Source: Sporosarcina koreensis (lineage in GTDB: Bacteria; Bacillota; Bacilli; Bacillales_A; Planococcaceae). Taken from it: 64,000 bases of DNA. The notes under the pieces were generated by a model. The model worked only from the letters and a program-made list of their open reading frames with translations, ran no database searches and was not told where the DNA came from. Position 1 is the stretch's first letter. Each line of letters opens with the position of its first letter. The translations under genes were made by a program, and so were the position numbers. The stretch lies in NCBI RefSeq assembly GCF_000826145.2, contig NZ_LN651337.1, positions 375,774 to 439,773 on the forward strand, given 5' to 3'. Below, one piece after another: positions 1-8,237 of this stretch.

Positions 1-4
1 GGAA

Positions 5-30
5 GGCTCCGCAGCTGCGGAGCCTTTTTT
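5..30 (+). terminator. Rho-independent terminator of an upstream gene outside the window
   Basis: A perfect palindrome (GGCTCCGCAG followed by its complement, 5-24) runs straight into six T residues (25-30). This is the standard intrinsic terminator layout and must serve a rightward gene that ends before base 1. Confidence 0.85.
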
Positions 31-54
31 CCATGGGGGCGGAGGCGGCCGTAA

Positions 55-206
55 CGCTCATAAACCGGCCGAAAATGATCATAAATCTTGAAAAATGATC
101 ATAAAACCAAGAATGTGATCATAAACACAGAATTCCGCTCATAAACTCACCAAAGTGATCATAAATCCCGAAAAGTGATCATAAAACAGGAGAAACCGCT
201 CATAAC
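55..206. repeat. Intergenic 20-bp-pitch word array (copy A)
   Basis: Eight words of the form G(A/C)TCATAA(A) occur with their CATAA cores starting at 59, 80, 100, 120, 140, 160, 180 and 201, so the pitch is 20 bp (21 at each end). The two variants come in the order GCTC, GATC, GATC, GATC, GCTC, GATC, GATC, GCTC. GATC words are mostly preceded by AAAGT/AAAAT/AATGT, GCTC words by CC. The bases between words are not conserved. The pitch is not a multiple of three, so the array is not a coding repeat. Two similar arrays lie near 43542-43691 and 55709-55840. Function unknown. Confidence 0.85.
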
Positions 207-245
207 GCAAGCGGGCAATGCTCCGCATCAGCAGCCATCCCGGCA

Positions 246-286
246 TAAAAAAGCGAAGCGCCACAAATCAGGCACTTCGCTTTTCC
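246..286. terminator. Bidirectional terminator for the leftward ATP-grasp genes
   Basis: AGCGAAG..GCC pairs with GGC..CTTCGCT around an unpaired loop, with A residues on the left flank and TTTT on the right. Read leftward, the A run becomes a U tract, so it ends transcription of the ATP-grasp pair that stops at 307. It could also act rightward. Confidence 0.75.
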
Positions 287-306
287 TATCTTCCGTAAAC
301 AGGCAG

Positions 307-1119
307 CTATCCCGCATACGGATCGTCCAGCTTATCGGAAATGTACTTCATCAATTCCTCCGCAACATCCAGGTCGCCTGCTGCATACAGCGACCGCGCG
401 CCAACAGGATCTTCAAGTTCATTGAACAGCCAGATCCCATCCTGATCCTGGATAAAGTCGATACCGACATAATCGCTTTTCAGCGCCTTGGCAATCCGTT
501 CCGCTAAGGCTGTGAGCGCGGCCGGCGGGCTGAACGGCTCCGCCGTGCCGCCGAGTGCGACATTCGACTTGAACGACCCGGCGCCTGTCCGCTTCACTGC
601 ACCGATACAGACAACTCCGAGCATATAGAGCCGGACGTCGGACGGCGTGTGATCGATGAATGGCTGGACAATCCACTGCTCCGTGGGCCGTTCCGCAAAC
701 AATTCCGCAGCCGACTTCTCATCCTCCAGCAAAAACACATCACTGCCGCCATGCCCATCGGCCGTCTTGACGACAGCCGGGAACGACCGGATCTCGTCCA
801 CAGCTCTCACTTTAGCCGTTGGAATCGCCGGAACGCCGAGCATCATCGCGAGCTGTGATGCCGCGAGTTTATCATTCGCGATCCGGTTCACTTCGGTACG
901 GTTGAACACGCGGACGCCGGCGTCTTCCAGGCCGCGGCTGATGTCAAAGTCACGGCCGCGGTACAACGCAAAATCCGGCTGAGCGTCATCCGGCTGCAAT
1001 TCTTCCTCGATCTTCAGTTCAAGATCCAGCCTGCAGTTTTGAGCTGCCGCGATCAGCTGCCCTATGAACCACGCATTCCGCTCCGCTTCTTCGCGGCTGT
1101 AGATTAGCCATCCCGTCAT
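307..1119 (-). CDS. ATP-grasp domain protein (RimK/YheC-D type), second of a pair
   Basis: 270 residues with an ATP-grasp fold: a lid/phosphate-binding stretch FPAVVKTADGHGGSDVFLL in the middle, then QPFIDHTPSDVRLYMLG, and a C-terminal metal-binding region with DFIQDQDGIWLFNELEDPVG. Family members ligate a carboxylate to an amine or thiol with ATP (RimK, LysX, cyanophycin- or glutathione-type ligases, and the spore-associated YheC/YheD proteins of Bacillus); the substrate cannot be told here. Its ATG (1117-1119) overlaps the stop of the upstream ATP-grasp gene by four bases (ATGA), so the two are translationally coupled. The ELEDPVG end departs from the usual E.N metal motif, which suggests a diverged site. 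Confidence 0.8.
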   Translation of the reverse strand: MTGWLIYSREEAERNAWFIGQLIAAAQNCRLDLELKIEEELQPDDAQPDFALYRGRDFDISRGLEDAGVRVFNRTEVNRIANDKLAASQLAMMLGVPAIPTAKVRAVDEIRSFPAVVKTADGHGGSDVFLLEDEKSAAELFAERPTEQWIVQPFIDHTPSDVRLYMLGVVCIGAVKRTGAGSFKSNVALGGTAEPFSPPAALTALAERIAKALKSDYVGIDFIQDQDGIWLFNELEDPVGARSLYAAGDLDVAEELMKYISDKLDDPYAG

Positions 1120-1982
1120 GATAGTTCCTCCAGTATCCAGGCGATCATATCGTCAGCGACGTTGATGCCCGTAACATTGTAGAGATTACGGATATGGGCC
1201 GCACCGTTGACTTCGCAGACGAGCGGCTGCCCGTCCGGATCGTACAGCAGATCGACACCGGCAAAGTCCGCACCGACCGACCGGGCAGCCCGGAGAGCGA
1301 CGGATTCCTGTTCAGCCGTGAGTTCTACGACAGCGGCAGTCCCGCCGTTCGTAATATTCGCCCGGAAATCGGTTTCCGAGGAACGCGCCATCGCAGCGGC
1401 AACCCGATCGCCGACAACGTTCACCCGGATGTCGCGTCCCCGGCTTGACGCGATGAATTCCTGGAACAGGTAATCCGTTCCGCGCAACTCCTCGACCTTC
1501 TCATAGAACGCTTTTTCTGTTTCAATCAAGTACACATTCATGCCGAACGAGCCCCGGGCTTCTTTGATGATCATTGGGAGACCCAGCTCACCTAGTACCC
1601 GCTCGTAAAATCCACTGTCAGAAATCGTGAACTTAGGATACACTTTCGGCGCCAGAATCGTCCGGGGCATCGGTATGCCGTCGCGCGCAAGGGCAACCGC
1701 CTGCTTCGTCTTATTGTCGCACCGTTCGATCACCTCCGGGTCGTTGTACACCGGAATGCCGAGCGATTTCAAATAGGTCGCGAGCACAATATCTTTATCC
1801 AGGAAGACGACGAAATCCGGCAAATCATCAAGCGGCTGGGTCACATCCATGAGCACTTCATAGTTTTTCAGGATCCGCGCATCGACGCCTGCGCGCTCCG
1901 CCGCCCCGGCGACGAGGTCCGCCTGATCCCTGAACTTTTCGCTGACGAGACTGCCATTATAAATAATCCAGCATTTTTTCAA
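1116..1982 (-). CDS. ATP-grasp ligase (RimK-like), first of a pair
   Basis: 288 residues from a TTG start at 1982, chosen because AGAAGGG lies just upstream and the protein then begins LKKCWIIYNGSLV (read as MKKCW), a normal RimK-type N-terminus; the open frame continues upstream to 2129 but would run into the folC promoter region. Visible ATP-grasp parts: NKTKQAVALARDGIPMPRT, IIKEARGSFGMNVYL, the QEFIASSRGRDIRVNVVGD strand pair, ITNGGTA, and the Mg-binding end GVDLLYDPDGQPLVCEVN. Likely an amide- or peptide-bond-forming ligase; substrate unknown. It is divergent from folC and coupled to the second ATP-grasp gene, so the two may form one enzyme or act in sequence. Confidence 0.85.
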   Translation of the reverse strand: MKKCWIIYNGSLVSEKFRDQADLVAGAAERAGVDARILKNYEVLMDVTQPLDDLPDFVVFLDKDIVLATYLKSLGIPVYNDPEVIERCDNKTKQAVALARDGIPMPRTILAPKVYPKFTISDSGFYERVLGELGLPMIIKEARGSFGMNVYLIETEKAFYEKVEELRGTDYLFQEFIASSRGRDIRVNVVGDRVAAAMARSSETDFRANITNGGTAAVVELTAEQESVALRAARSVGADFAGVDLLYDPDGQPLVCEVNGAAHIRNLYNVTGINVADDMIAWILEELS

Positions 1983-2067
1983 ATGAACCCTTCTCCCCGT
2001 GCTATACTTTGGTATACAGTAGAACTTATCGAATTCATTCAATTCTAGCATAAGGCGGGGGAAAAGC

Positions 2068-3294
2068 ATGATACCGAAATTGGATGTGTACATAGAACAT
2101 GCGGGCCTGACGAGCAGCAGCACCATCAAACCGGGTCTCGAAGCGATCCGTCATGCCATGCAGGCGCTCGGCAATCCGCAGGCACAGCTGCGGGCAATCC
2201 ATGTCGCCGGCACGAACGGCAAAGGATCGACGGTCGCATTCATGGAGTCCATCCTGCAGGCGGCGGGTGTGACGACCGGCGTCTTTTCATCTCCCGCGAT
2301 GATCGACATCCATGATCAGATCCGGCTGAACGGCCGCAACACAAGTTCCGCCCAGCTGCAGGACAGTTTCCGAAGGATCAGCGAAGCAGGACTCGACGGC
2401 TGCCTGACCGACTTCGAACTGTTGACGGCGGCGGCATTCGTCACATTTGGAACGGCGAAGCCTGATGTCATTCTCGTCGAATGCGGACTCGGCGGCCGGT
2501 TTGACAGTACGAATGTTCTCAATCCCGCCGTCACCGTCATCACATCGGTTGCAAAGGAGCATACCGAATTCCTCGGGTATACCCTCGAATCGATTGCCTG
2601 GCACAAAGCGGGCATCTTCAGACCCGGCATCCCGGCAGTCGTCGGGGACCTGCCGCGAGAAGCCATGGCGGAAGCGGAAAAGATTGCAGCAGAAGGGGAT
2701 AGTCCGCTCTATCGGTACGGCAACGACTTCAGCATGGAAGGTGACCGGTTCTGCGGGATCCGCACGATTGACCGGCTAAACAGGAAGCTGAAAGGCCCTC
2801 ATCAGGCGGTTAACGCAGCAATGGCAATCGAGGCGGTGCATCTTGCATATCCTGATATAGAGGAAGAAGCGGTCCGGACAGGCATCGGAGAAGCGCAGCT
2901 GTCATTCCGGTTCGAGGAAGCGGCGCCTGGCGTCTTTTTTGACGGCGCCCACAACCCGGCGGCCGCAAAACGCCTTCGGGAGACGATCGAGCAGCAGTTT
3001 CCCGGTGAAATCGTCGATTTTGTCATCGGCATGATGGCGAACAAGGATATAGAAGCCGTTCTTGCGGAGCTCATTCCGGTCGCCGCTTCATTCACATTCG
3101 TCGATTTTGATGAACCTGGAGCCACTTCCGCTGAAACGCTGTATGAAAAATGCCGCTTTGGAAATAAACAGGTGACAGATCGCTTGGATGCTTCTATAAT
3201 ACTAAAGAAGAATAATGGCAGGAAGAAAATAGTCTCAGGGTCTTTATACTTGCTAAACAGTCTAAAGTCTCATATACTACAACTAGAACTATAG
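2068..3294 (+). CDS. folC: Folylpolyglutamate synthase
   Basis: 408 residues; adds glutamates to folate (and possibly dihydropteroate) in the cytosol so that folates are retained and used by one-carbon enzymes. The Mur-ligase-like P-loop GTNGKGST is near residue 50, followed by SSPAMIDIHDQIRLNG and later TSVAKEHTEFLG and FFDGAHNPAA, all typical of FolC. ATG at 2068 follows GGCGGGGGA. The protein is about 20 residues shorter than the B. subtilis enzyme. The last ~100 bases (from about 3190) are visibly more AT-rich than the rest, at the very point where the chromosome departs from the folC-comC-spoIIB order; this may mark an old junction. Confidence 0.93.
   Translation: MIPKLDVYIEHAGLTSSSTIKPGLEAIRHAMQALGNPQAQLRAIHVAGTNGKGSTVAFMESILQAAGVTTGVFSSPAMIDIHDQIRLNGRNTSSAQLQDSFRRISEAGLDGCLTDFELLTAAAFVTFGTAKPDVILVECGLGGRFDSTNVLNPAVTVITSVAKEHTEFLGYTLESIAWHKAGIFRPGIPAVVGDLPREAMAEAEKIAAEGDSPLYRYGNDFSMEGDRFCGIRTIDRLNRKLKGPHQAVNAAMAIEAVHLAYPDIEEEAVRTGIGEAQLSFRFEEAAPGVFFDGAHNPAAAKRLRETIEQQFPGEIVDFVIGMMANKDIEAVLAELIPVAASFTFVDFDEPGATSAETLYEKCRFGNKQVTDRLDASIILKKNNGRKKIVSGSLYLLNSLKSHILQLEL
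3250..3278 (+). promoter_or_regulatory. Candidate sigma-A promoter for the GGDEF genes, inside the 3' end of folC
   Basis: TTGCTA (3250-3255) and TATACT (3273-3278) are 17 bp apart, just before the folC stop and about 60 bp upstream of the first GGDEF start. Seen by eye only. Confidence 0.55.
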
Positions 3295-3339
3295 GTAGAA
3301 AAAAATGGGCATCCCAGACAGGGCGAAGGAGTGGAGTGA

Positions 3340-5043
3340 ATGAAGCTGACAGGCCGGCCGTTTCTGATTTTGCTGCTGCTCTGGACACTGATTGTCCCGG
3401 CCGGCACTGTATACCTTTTGACAGCACACCCACTGCCTGATGTGAACTGGCTGTGGCTCGGTCTGTCTGCTATTTTCGGATTTTTTAGTATATATTTTCC
3501 CATCATCTATAACGGGAAATCGATCGTCCTGTTCGTCTGGTTCACGCTTCCTGTCTTCCTCTTGTATGGCCTGACTGCAGAAGTACTCGTCACGCAGCTG
3601 ATCGTCATCACTGCAGTCCTCTCAAAAGCTCATACAGGCGATGTGCTATACCGGCTGCTGTACAACTCGCTTGCGTACTTCCTGCTGTCATTCCTGTCCG
3701 CTGCCGCCTTTGCGCTCGCTGGTGCGGAAGTCGGCAGCCTGGCGTTCGGTTCGCTTGTCACAGGCGTGATTGCGTATCAGGTTGTCTATTCCGTGCTGTA
3801 TGATGCGATTTTCAAGCTGTACGGGACGCTGACGAGACGGATGCGACGCAACACGATGAGAGAGACGCTGTTCCATTATTTCAGACTGCTTCTTGTTGTG
3901 CCGCTCGCTGTTTCACTTTACTACATGCTGATGTTCTATGGTGCCATCGGGTATGTGCTGATCGGTATACCGTTTTTCCTGATGACTTACTTACTGCGTG
4001 TCAACGGACAGCGGGAGGACTTGACAGGCTTTATCCAGGCGGCCGGTAAAATCGGGCAGCAGCTCGCTGCCATGACCAGAGGCAATGAGATTAACGAAGA
4101 GTATCTGACGAAAGCATCCAGTCTGTTTTCCGCAGATTATATTTACTTATACGACGCTTACGAAGGATGGCTGGAACCGAGGTATTTCTATGCGGATGGA
4201 AAAAAACAGACACCGCCGACTGTCCGTTTAGCGGCTGGGCAGGGGATAGCCGGGAGGCTGCTGTCAGGTGAAACGAGTGAATTGTTTACGCGCCGTGAAC
4301 AGTGGATCCGCCAGACTGTCACGGTCGTGCCGGAAAACTTGGAAAGCCTCATGTGCATCCCATTGATCCGGCATCAGAAGGTGGTCGGCGGAGTCGTGCT
4401 CGGCAGCAGTAAACGCAACAGCTTCAAAGAATTTCATCTGAATGTACTGGACTTATTGAGCTCCTATTTTGTCGTAGCTGCCGAGAAGGCGAAGTATATC
4501 GAGGAAGCGGAACAGGAGAGCGATATGTGTGCCCTCACCGGTCTCTATAACTACCGGTATCTGGAACGCCAACTGGAGAGTGAGATAGCCGCCCTAAAGC
4601 GGGGCAGTATTGATCAGGTCGCTCTCGTCATGCTGGATATCGACCACTTCAAAGCGGTCAATGACACATATGGCCATGAAAATGGCAATCGTGTCCTGCA
4701 GCAGCTCAGCAGACTCCTGAAAGAACAATGTCCGTCAGGCGGCACGGCAGCACGGTATGGCGGTGAGGAATTCGTTTATATCCTCCCGGGATACTCGAAA
4801 GAAAAAGCTGCAGCGTTTGCTGAAATGCTTCGGCAGTTAATCGAGAAAACGCAAATGACTATACAGAGCCATCTGGATAAGGGGCTGCTGGAGGAAACGA
4901 TCACCCTCACATCCAGCTTAGGAGTGGCAGCCTCGCCTGAGGACACCGACGAAGCCATGGTGCTCCTGCGAAACGCAGACCGCGCCCTCTACATCGGAGC
5001 GAAGCAGTCGGGACGCAATCGGGTGGGGGTATACGTGAAGTGA
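3340..5043 (+). CDS. Membrane GAF-GGDEF diguanylate cyclase
   Basis: 567 residues. The first ~220 form six to eight hydrophobic membrane segments, residues ~225-390 resemble a GAF sensor domain, and a GGDEF domain follows from the ALTGLYNYRYL motif (~400). The metal/substrate motif DIDHFKAVNDTYGH and the signature RYGGEEF (~473) are intact, so it should make c-di-GMP from GTP at the membrane. The inhibitory I-site RxxD expected nine to six residues before GGEEF is absent (P and G there). The first of two tandem paralogues directly upstream of a type IV pilus operon, which suggests control of surface behaviour. ATG at 3340 follows GGAGTGA. Confidence 0.85.
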   Translation: MKLTGRPFLILLLLWTLIVPAGTVYLLTAHPLPDVNWLWLGLSAIFGFFSIYFPIIYNGKSIVLFVWFTLPVFLLYGLTAEVLVTQLIVITAVLSKAHTGDVLYRLLYNSLAYFLLSFLSAAAFALAGAEVGSLAFGSLVTGVIAYQVVYSVLYDAIFKLYGTLTRRMRRNTMRETLFHYFRLLLVVPLAVSLYYMLMFYGAIGYVLIGIPFFLMTYLLRVNGQREDLTGFIQAAGKIGQQLAAMTRGNEINEEYLTKASSLFSADYIYLYDAYEGWLEPRYFYADGKKQTPPTVRLAAGQGIAGRLLSGETSELFTRREQWIRQTVTVVPENLESLMCIPLIRHQKVVGGVVLGSSKRNSFKEFHLNVLDLLSSYFVVAAEKAKYIEEAEQESDMCALTGLYNYRYLERQLESEIAALKRGSIDQVALVMLDIDHFKAVNDTYGHENGNRVLQQLSRLLKEQCPSGGTAARYGGEEFVYILPGYSKEKAAAFAEMLRQLIEKTQMTIQSHLDKGLLEETITLTSSLGVAASPEDTDEAMVLLRNADRALYIGAKQSGRNRVGVYVK

Positions 5044-5068
5044 GGAACCGCAGAATGGAGTGTGTAAA

Positions 5069-6793
5069 GTGCTAGATTATCCGAAGAGGCAGTTTACAGC
5101 ATTTGCTCTGTGGCTGCTCGTTGTTCCTGTCGCCGTTTGGCTGGTGTATGACCGGTTTCCTTTCGAAACGGTGAATTACGGTTTCCTGTCTGCCAATTTC
5201 GTCATGATGCTTGTTGCGCTGAGTATGTCCTTCAAAGTGTTTTCGAACAGCGTTCCAGTTGAACGGTGGATTATATTTGTCGTGTTTTTCCAGTACGGCC
5301 TTTTTGCAGAGATGATATTCATGCAGATTGCGTTACTGACACTGCAATTTCTGAGTAAGTCAAGTCTGCCGCCGCTATACCGGTTTTCGACCAACTCTCT
5401 CATGTTCACGCTGGTGTCGATCTTCAGTGCAGGGATGTTCTATCTCGCAGGCGGCAGTACCGCGGAGCCGACTCTATGGTCATTCACCTTTGCCGCAATC
5501 ATCTATGCAATCTCCTATTCACTCATCAATTCACTGATCATCTTCTGCATGACGAAATTGGAAGGTGAATCGACGGAGAACGAATGGAAACTCACTATAT
5601 GGGATTTAGCCACGTCTTTGGTATTCATCCCGTTAGCTGTCGCCTACAGCCTGCTTGCAGATCAGCTTGGAAACTATTCTCTCCTGCTGTTGGGAGCTCC
5701 ATTCCTGATCATTCTGCTGATCATCAAACGGTTCGCTTTTTCAGGGGAGTTTCAGGAGAAACTGTCGTCGGCCGTTGAAATGGGCCATGAACTGACGGAC
5801 AGCCTGCTGACGGATGAAGTGATTGAAAAGTTCATCAGGAAGATCAAACACGTTGTCAATTATGACCAGCTGTATCTGCTGGATGTCACAAGACAAAAAG
5901 AACTGAAGCTGCTCACCTGCTCGGAAGCGGGAGAGATTGCAGAGAACTCCCTTTTCTTCACTTGCGACCCGGATTCATATCATCTGATGAATGCAGAAAA
6001 AGCGGTAATCCATCCGACTGCCAAGGAGATCAGGAAACTGACCCAGTTCTCGTTCAGTAATTCCGTCCAAAGCCTTCTGGTTGCGCCAGTCATCCGCAGC
6101 GGAACAACAGAAGGCTTCCTGATATTGACGTCGTTCCGGAAGAATTTTTTTGAGGATCTCGACAAGCGGATGGCCGAGCTGCTCACAGGCTATTTCGAAA
6201 CGTCGATCGTCAAAGCGTATCATTATGAGAAGACGCTCGCCATCAGCGAACGCTGCGGTCTAACCAAGCTGAACAACTTCAGGTATCTGACAAAGCAGAT
6301 GACCCGCGAGATGGATAGGATCCGGTCCGGGGAGCTCAGTGATTTGTCGGCCATCATCATGGATATCGACCATTTCAAGTCCATCAACGACACGTACGGC
6401 CACCAGAGCGGCAACGACATATTGGTCACGTTTGCGGACATTCTCCGAAAATACGAAACGAATGACCGGACACTCGCCCGGTATGGCGGTGAAGAATTTG
6501 TGCTCCTTCTCCCCCACATGATGAAAGAGGGGGCCGCTGACCTCGCGGAACGGATCCGCAGGGAAGTGGAGGAGACGCTGTTCACCATCCAGCCGGACCT
6601 GTCGAAGGAGCGGAAACGGATTGGAATCCGCCTGACCGTGAGTCTCGGCGTCTCCTCTATTCCGGAAGATACGGATTCCGAATCGAGCCTGCTGCGGAAT
6701 GCCGACCGGGCGCTGTACATCGGCGGCAAGCAGGCAGGTCGCAACCGTGTCGGAATCTATGAAGCTGACCGTTCAAAACCGATCGGTATTTAA
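5069..6793 (+). CDS. Membrane GAF-GGDEF diguanylate cyclase, paralogue
   Basis: 574 residues from GTG at 5069; the frame is open from 5060, but GGAG at 5057-5060 is correctly spaced only for 5069. Same plan as its neighbour: N-terminal hydrophobic segments to ~220, a GAF-like region (HELTDSLLTDEVIEKFIRKI onward), then GGDEF with LTKLNNFRYLTKQM, DIDHFKSINDTYGHQSG and RYGGEEF (~472). The I-site RxxD is again missing (T and R at those positions). It follows the first paralogue by about 25 bases, so they are likely co-transcribed; the sequences have diverged throughout, so this is an old duplication. A terminator follows at 6808, separating it from the pilus operon. Confidence 0.83.
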   Translation: MLDYPKRQFTAFALWLLVVPVAVWLVYDRFPFETVNYGFLSANFVMMLVALSMSFKVFSNSVPVERWIIFVVFFQYGLFAEMIFMQIALLTLQFLSKSSLPPLYRFSTNSLMFTLVSIFSAGMFYLAGGSTAEPTLWSFTFAAIIYAISYSLINSLIIFCMTKLEGESTENEWKLTIWDLATSLVFIPLAVAYSLLADQLGNYSLLLLGAPFLIILLIIKRFAFSGEFQEKLSSAVEMGHELTDSLLTDEVIEKFIRKIKHVVNYDQLYLLDVTRQKELKLLTCSEAGEIAENSLFFTCDPDSYHLMNAEKAVIHPTAKEIRKLTQFSFSNSVQSLLVAPVIRSGTTEGFLILTSFRKNFFEDLDKRMAELLTGYFETSIVKAYHYEKTLAISERCGLTKLNNFRYLTKQMTREMDRIRSGELSDLSAIIMDIDHFKSINDTYGHQSGNDILVTFADILRKYETNDRTLARYGGEEFVLLLPHMMKEGAADLAERIRREVEETLFTIQPDLSKERKRIGIRLTVSLGVSSIPEDTDSESSLLRNADRALYIGGKQAGRNRVGIYEADRSKPIGI

Positions 6794-6807
6794 CGAATGA
6801 CAGAAAT

Positions 6808-6836
6808 AGAGATTGCTTCGGCAGTCTCTGTTTTTG
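6808..6836 (+). terminator. Rho-independent terminator after the GGDEF genes
   Basis: AGAGATTGC (6808-6816) pairs with GCAGTCTCT (6821-6829) across a C(TTCG)G tetraloop, followed by G and TTTTT. Confidence 0.85.
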
Positions 6837-6860
6837 TTGTAGATTTGTAGTATCCCTATA

Positions 6861-6889
6861 TTGAACTTGCATCCCCAGTCCGGTATGCT
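6861..6889 (+). promoter_or_regulatory. Candidate sigma-A promoter of the type IV pilus operon
   Basis: TTGAAC (6861-6866), 17-bp spacer, TATGCT (6884-6889), lying between the GGDEF terminator and the first prepilin gene at 6925. Confidence 0.65.
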
Positions 6890-6924
6890 GTAGATAGGAA
6901 AAAGGACCGAAACGGGGTGATGTC

Positions 6925-7359
6925 ATGACAGCGAAAAGCCAGAAAAACCATGAAGCAGGACTTACCTTAGTGGAAATCCTTGCATCGCTCGTCATCCTGG
7001 GCATCGTGTTTGTTGCTTTCATGACCATCTTCCCGCAAATGACATTGTTCAACAGCCGCACGGAAGCGAAGCTCGAGACGATGAATGAGGCGCGGGTCAT
7101 TTTGGAAGAGTACCGGGAAGAAAAGTGGAAAGAGAAAACACTTGCTCCTTCGAGATTTACAGCTCAGGGAGACTGGTGGAAAGAGACTGAGCCGAAAAAT
7201 CCGAATGCAACGATATTAATAAAAAAGCTGCCGGATGAAGGACCGCCCCTCGGCCAGGAGCTGAAACCCGGCATGACCAGATTGCACAAAATCACAATAG
7301 AAGTGAACGATAAAGGAAAATTGAGCAGCCGTTCATTCGGCTATATACAAGTCAAGTAG
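6925..7359 (+). CDS. Type IV prepilin-like minor pilin
   Basis: 144 residues beginning with a short charged leader and the class III cleavage site EAG/LTLVEILASLVILGIV: Gly at -1, Glu at +5, then ~20 hydrophobic residues. The prepilin peptidase at 17995 should cut after G12 and the product should enter the pilus or prime its assembly. The C-terminal part (residues ~45-144) is not recognised. First gene of the pilus operon; start codon ATG after GGGGTGA. A pseudopilin role like ComGD/GspI-J is the alternative, not distinguishable from sequence. Confidence 0.85.
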   Translation: MTAKSQKNHEAGLTLVEILASLVILGIVFVAFMTIFPQMTLFNSRTEAKLETMNEARVILEEYREEKWKEKTLAPSRFTAQGDWWKETEPKNPNATILIKKLPDEGPPLGQELKPGMTRLHKITIEVNDKGKLSSRSFGYIQVK

Positions 7360-7367
7360 AGGTGAGC

Positions 7368-7808
7368 ATGCTGAAAACTCATAAGGATGAATCCGGCGTA
7401 ACCCTCGTTGAATTGCTAGCTGTCCTTGTTCTGATATCGCTGGTGACTGGGATTATCTGGACAGCCATTAATATAAGTGTACGGCATAGCGCAGTAGAAA
7501 CTACTAAACTTCAGCTGCAGCAGGACGCCAACCTGATTATCACCCGGCTGCAGCAAGAACACCGGACGAGAACCTGTTACAGACTGACAGTAGAGTCCTC
7601 TGAAGTATCCATCTCCAATTGTGAAGGACAGGATTCCTTTAAATTGGTGCTCGGCAATAGTTACCGGTACAGCAGCTCAGCAGTGAAATCTGAGTATGTA
7701 CCAAAAAAGAATAACGTCGATAATTTCACCCTGACTGTTCAGGATCCGGAAAATAGAAATCTGGCAGTGGATGTAACAACGTCTATAACTCGATATAAAA
7801 CAGAGTGA
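7368..7808 (+). CDS. Type IV prepilin-like minor pilin
   Basis: 146 residues from ATG 7368; an in-frame GTG at 7362 lies within the GAGGTG ribosome site and is less likely. Leader ends at G10 in DESG/VTLVELLAVLVLISLV, with Glu at +5, so it is a substrate of the prepilin peptidase. The globular part has a cysteine pair (TCYRL and SNCEG, residues ~65-85) that could form a disulfide, as in many minor pilins. It follows the previous prepilin gene by eight bases, in one operon. Base composition is clearly lower in GC than the assembly genes downstream. Confidence 0.82.
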   Translation: MLKTHKDESGVTLVELLAVLVLISLVTGIIWTAINISVRHSAVETTKLQLQQDANLIITRLQQEHRTRTCYRLTVESSEVSISNCEGQDSFKLVLGNSYRYSSSAVKSEYVPKKNNVDNFTLTVQDPENRNLAVDVTTSITRYKTE

Positions 7809-7821
7809 TGGAGGGTGACAG

Positions 7822-8043
7822 GTGAAACGGACGAAAAACGAAGAAGGATACGCGCTGCTGCTTGTCCTGTTTCTCGTTGTCCTGATTTCAATCCTTGGTG
7901 CTGTTTTCATGCGAGCCAGTATCAGTAATGCTAAGCAGGAACAAATCACTGACAGAAACCAGCTGACTTATGTCGCTGCTGAAACTGGTGTCGATTATGT
8001 TAAAACCTTTTCGCCAACCAGTACTACGACAAGAAGGATGTAA
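7822..8043 (+). CDS. 5' fragment of the frameshifted PilX-like gene
   Basis: 73 residues as written. Residues 1-60 hold the leader and hydrophobic helix of a prepilin-like protein (EEG/YALLLVLFLVVLI); the last ~13 residues (SPTSTTTRRM) are out-of-frame readthrough after the T run at 8008-8011. GTG-containing GGGTGACAGGTG precedes the start codon at 7822. Confidence 0.6.
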   Translation: MKRTKNEEGYALLLVLFLVVLISILGAVFMRASISNAKQEQITDRNQLTYVAAETGVDYVKTFSPTSTTTRRM

Positions 8044-8237
8044 TTGAAACGCAAGTAAAGACATTCCTCGAGAACAGACTTACAACTCCGAATGGTAGAA
8101 AGCGACAGCCAAACGAAGCTGATTATACAGCTGCCCGGCAAGAAGGCGCACGACTCCTGGAACTAGCACTGAAGGATGTTAACGAAAAACGGATCAACAA
8201 TGCGTCGGTATCTATTGACAACCAGTACAGTTTCAAA

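Noticed and set aside
55..206. Word arrays as CRISPR loci
   Set aside because: The conserved part is only 9-11 bases, the variable part about ten, two word variants mix, and no cas genes or leader are present. Pitch and sizes are far from any CRISPR.
8000..8020. Programmed -1 ribosomal frameshift at the T run in the PilX-like gene
   Set aside because: The zero-frame codons ACC TTT TCG do not form an X XXY YYZ slippery heptamer, tRNA-Phe would re-pair on CTT with a first-position mismatch, and a second like lesion occurs at 9205. Sequencing error, decay or slippage is simpler.
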